From Paenibacillus barcinonensis (GTDB lineage: Bacteria; Bacillota; Bacilli; Paenibacillales; Paenibacillaceae): a stretch of 64,000 nucleotides of DNA. Positions 63,457 through 64,000 of this stretch are shown here, piece after piece (within the stretch, counting starts at the first letter, position 1; every line of letters starts with the position of its first letter). The notes under the pieces are model-generated. The model worked only from the letters and a program-made list of their open reading frames with translations, was not told the DNA's origin and did not search any database. The DNA is taken from assembly GCF_003217495.1 (NCBI RefSeq), contig NZ_QJSW01000008.1:62001-126000 (forward strand), written 5' to 3'. Made by a program: the position numbers and the translations under genes.

Positions 63457-63684
63457 GAGAGGTTCGCGAACTCCCTCTACAAGACTGGACCAGCTTATGG
63501 CACGTTACTTACTTATCGGTATGCTCAGCTTACAGTCTTGCGTACAGTTCTCCGCGGTTATATATGTGACACAGGCTTCGCGTGTTGAAGTGGTGTATAT
63601 GTCTGACACGGTGTACGTAAAAAACTAAGGACACTTGCTTATAGCAGCTTTTTTGAAGCCGCTATTGAGAAGGTGTGTTTTTTG
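63457..63684 (+). promoter_or_regulatory. preQ1 riboswitch-like leader with structured insertion
   Basis: AGAGGTTC-GCGA-AC-T-CCCTCT (63458-63478) fits the preQ1-I hairpin consensus, and AAAAAACTAAGG (63619-63630) fits its 3' tail. In known class I aptamers these are 1-2 nt apart. Here 140 nt intervene, with paired arms CAAGACTG (63480-63487) / CAGTCTTG (63533-63540) and CGTACA / TGTACG. A long terminator hairpin follows (about 63631-63677; ACACTTGCTTATAGC.. / ..GCTATTGAGAAGGTGT) with T6 at 63678-63683. The queC gene downstream supports preQ1 control. Confidence 0.75.
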
Positions 63685-63772
63685 ATGGATGCCAGTTCAT
63701 GAACTTCTCTGTTCTTCCGACATTCCTTGCTACCGTGCAGGGGTGATCTCAAGAAGATGGAGAGGTTTTTTT

Positions 63773-64000
63773 ATGTTGAATGAAGAAAAAGCTGTCGTTG
63801 TATTCAGCGGCGGACAGGACAGCACAACTTGTTTGTTCTGGGCGAAACAGCAATTTGCTGAAGTGGAAGTCGTTACGTTTGACTATGGTCAGCGCCATAA
63901 GCTCGAAATTGAGTGTGCCGCGGCCATTGCCAAGGATCTGGGTGTGCAGCAAACAGTACTTGATATGAGCCTGCTGAATCAGCTTGCCCCTAGCGCACTC
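63773..64000 (+). CDS. queC: 7-cyano-7-deazaguanine synthase QueC (partial)
   Basis: The first 76 codons of QueC, which converts 7-carboxy-7-deazaguanine to preQ0 with ATP and ammonia in queuosine synthesis. The PP-loop ATP motif '[15 protein letters not shown]' (10-24) and '[13 protein letters not shown]' (41-53) are diagnostic. The start is ATG 63773 with GGAGAGG upstream. The gene runs off the right edge. It is very likely the first gene of a queCDEF-type operon controlled by the preQ1 leader. Confidence 0.95.
   Translation, partial: MLNEEKAVVVFSGGQDSTTCLFWAKQQFAEVEVVTFDYGQRHKLEIECAAAIAKDLGVQQTVLDMSLLNQLAPSAL

Noticed and set aside
1..64000. CRISPR array, rRNA or tRNA genes, insertion sequences with transposase
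   Set aside because: None was recognised by eye on either strand; tRNA genes were not searched with a covariance model.

Overview
The window looks like chromosome of a low-to-mid GC Gram-positive, most likely Paenibacillus. The evidence is strong AGGAGG-type ribosome binding sites, a perfect CIRCE element, a T-box ahead of proS, a preQ1 leader ahead of queC, a SleB-type spore cortex hydrolase and PBSX (xkd)-type tail genes. This assignment is inference from gene content, not from a marker gene.

Layout. (1) 0-16 kb is housekeeping: a partial SleB-like hydrolase, ThpR, a D-2-hydroxyacid dehydrogenase, an RNA methylase-like protein, a chemotaxis receptor, a luciferase-like oxidoreductase, dGTPase, HtpG under CIRCE control, and an oligopeptide ABC transporter reduced to binding protein plus two permeases. 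(2) 16.8-44 kb is a single-direction (minus) block of about 27 kb. It holds two complete contractile-tail assembly gene sets in tandem: module B at 43959-31689 and module A at 31575-18827. A single holin and GH25 lysozyme follow. There is no terminase, portal, capsid, integrase or replication gene, so the best reading is a double R-type tailocin (phage-tail-like particle) locus. The two sets encode different sheaths, tape measures (660 and 584 aa) and fibres (1093 and 585 aa). Both chaperone genes end in the slippery heptamer A AAA AAC with an open -1 frame behind it, so both appear to use programmed frameshifting. (3) 44-52 kb is ordinary: a DUF4127 protein, a hypothetical protein, two VOC proteins, an FMN reductase and a two-component pair. 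(4) 52-54 kb is a phage-type control module: an ArpU-like late regulator diverging from an XRE repressor and an ImmA/IrrE protease. It plausibly runs the tail cluster from 8 kb away. (5) 54-64 kb is housekeeping: a LysM-anchored 5'-nucleotidase, proS with its T-box, a DEDDh exonuclease, a WYL regulator, a small stalk-domain protein, a coiled-coil membrane protein, an AIM24 protein, and queC preceded by a preQ1 leader.

Non-coding structure is rich. Three copies of a 150-200 bp imperfect palindrome (15.9, 31.0 and 53.0 kb) keep their hairpins while changing sequence. A second family of short repeats clusters at 8.9-9.1 kb. A degenerate 20-22 bp tandem repeat lies at 11.6-11.75 kb. The two conserved halves of the preQ1-I aptamer are separated by about 140 nt that fold into their own hairpins.
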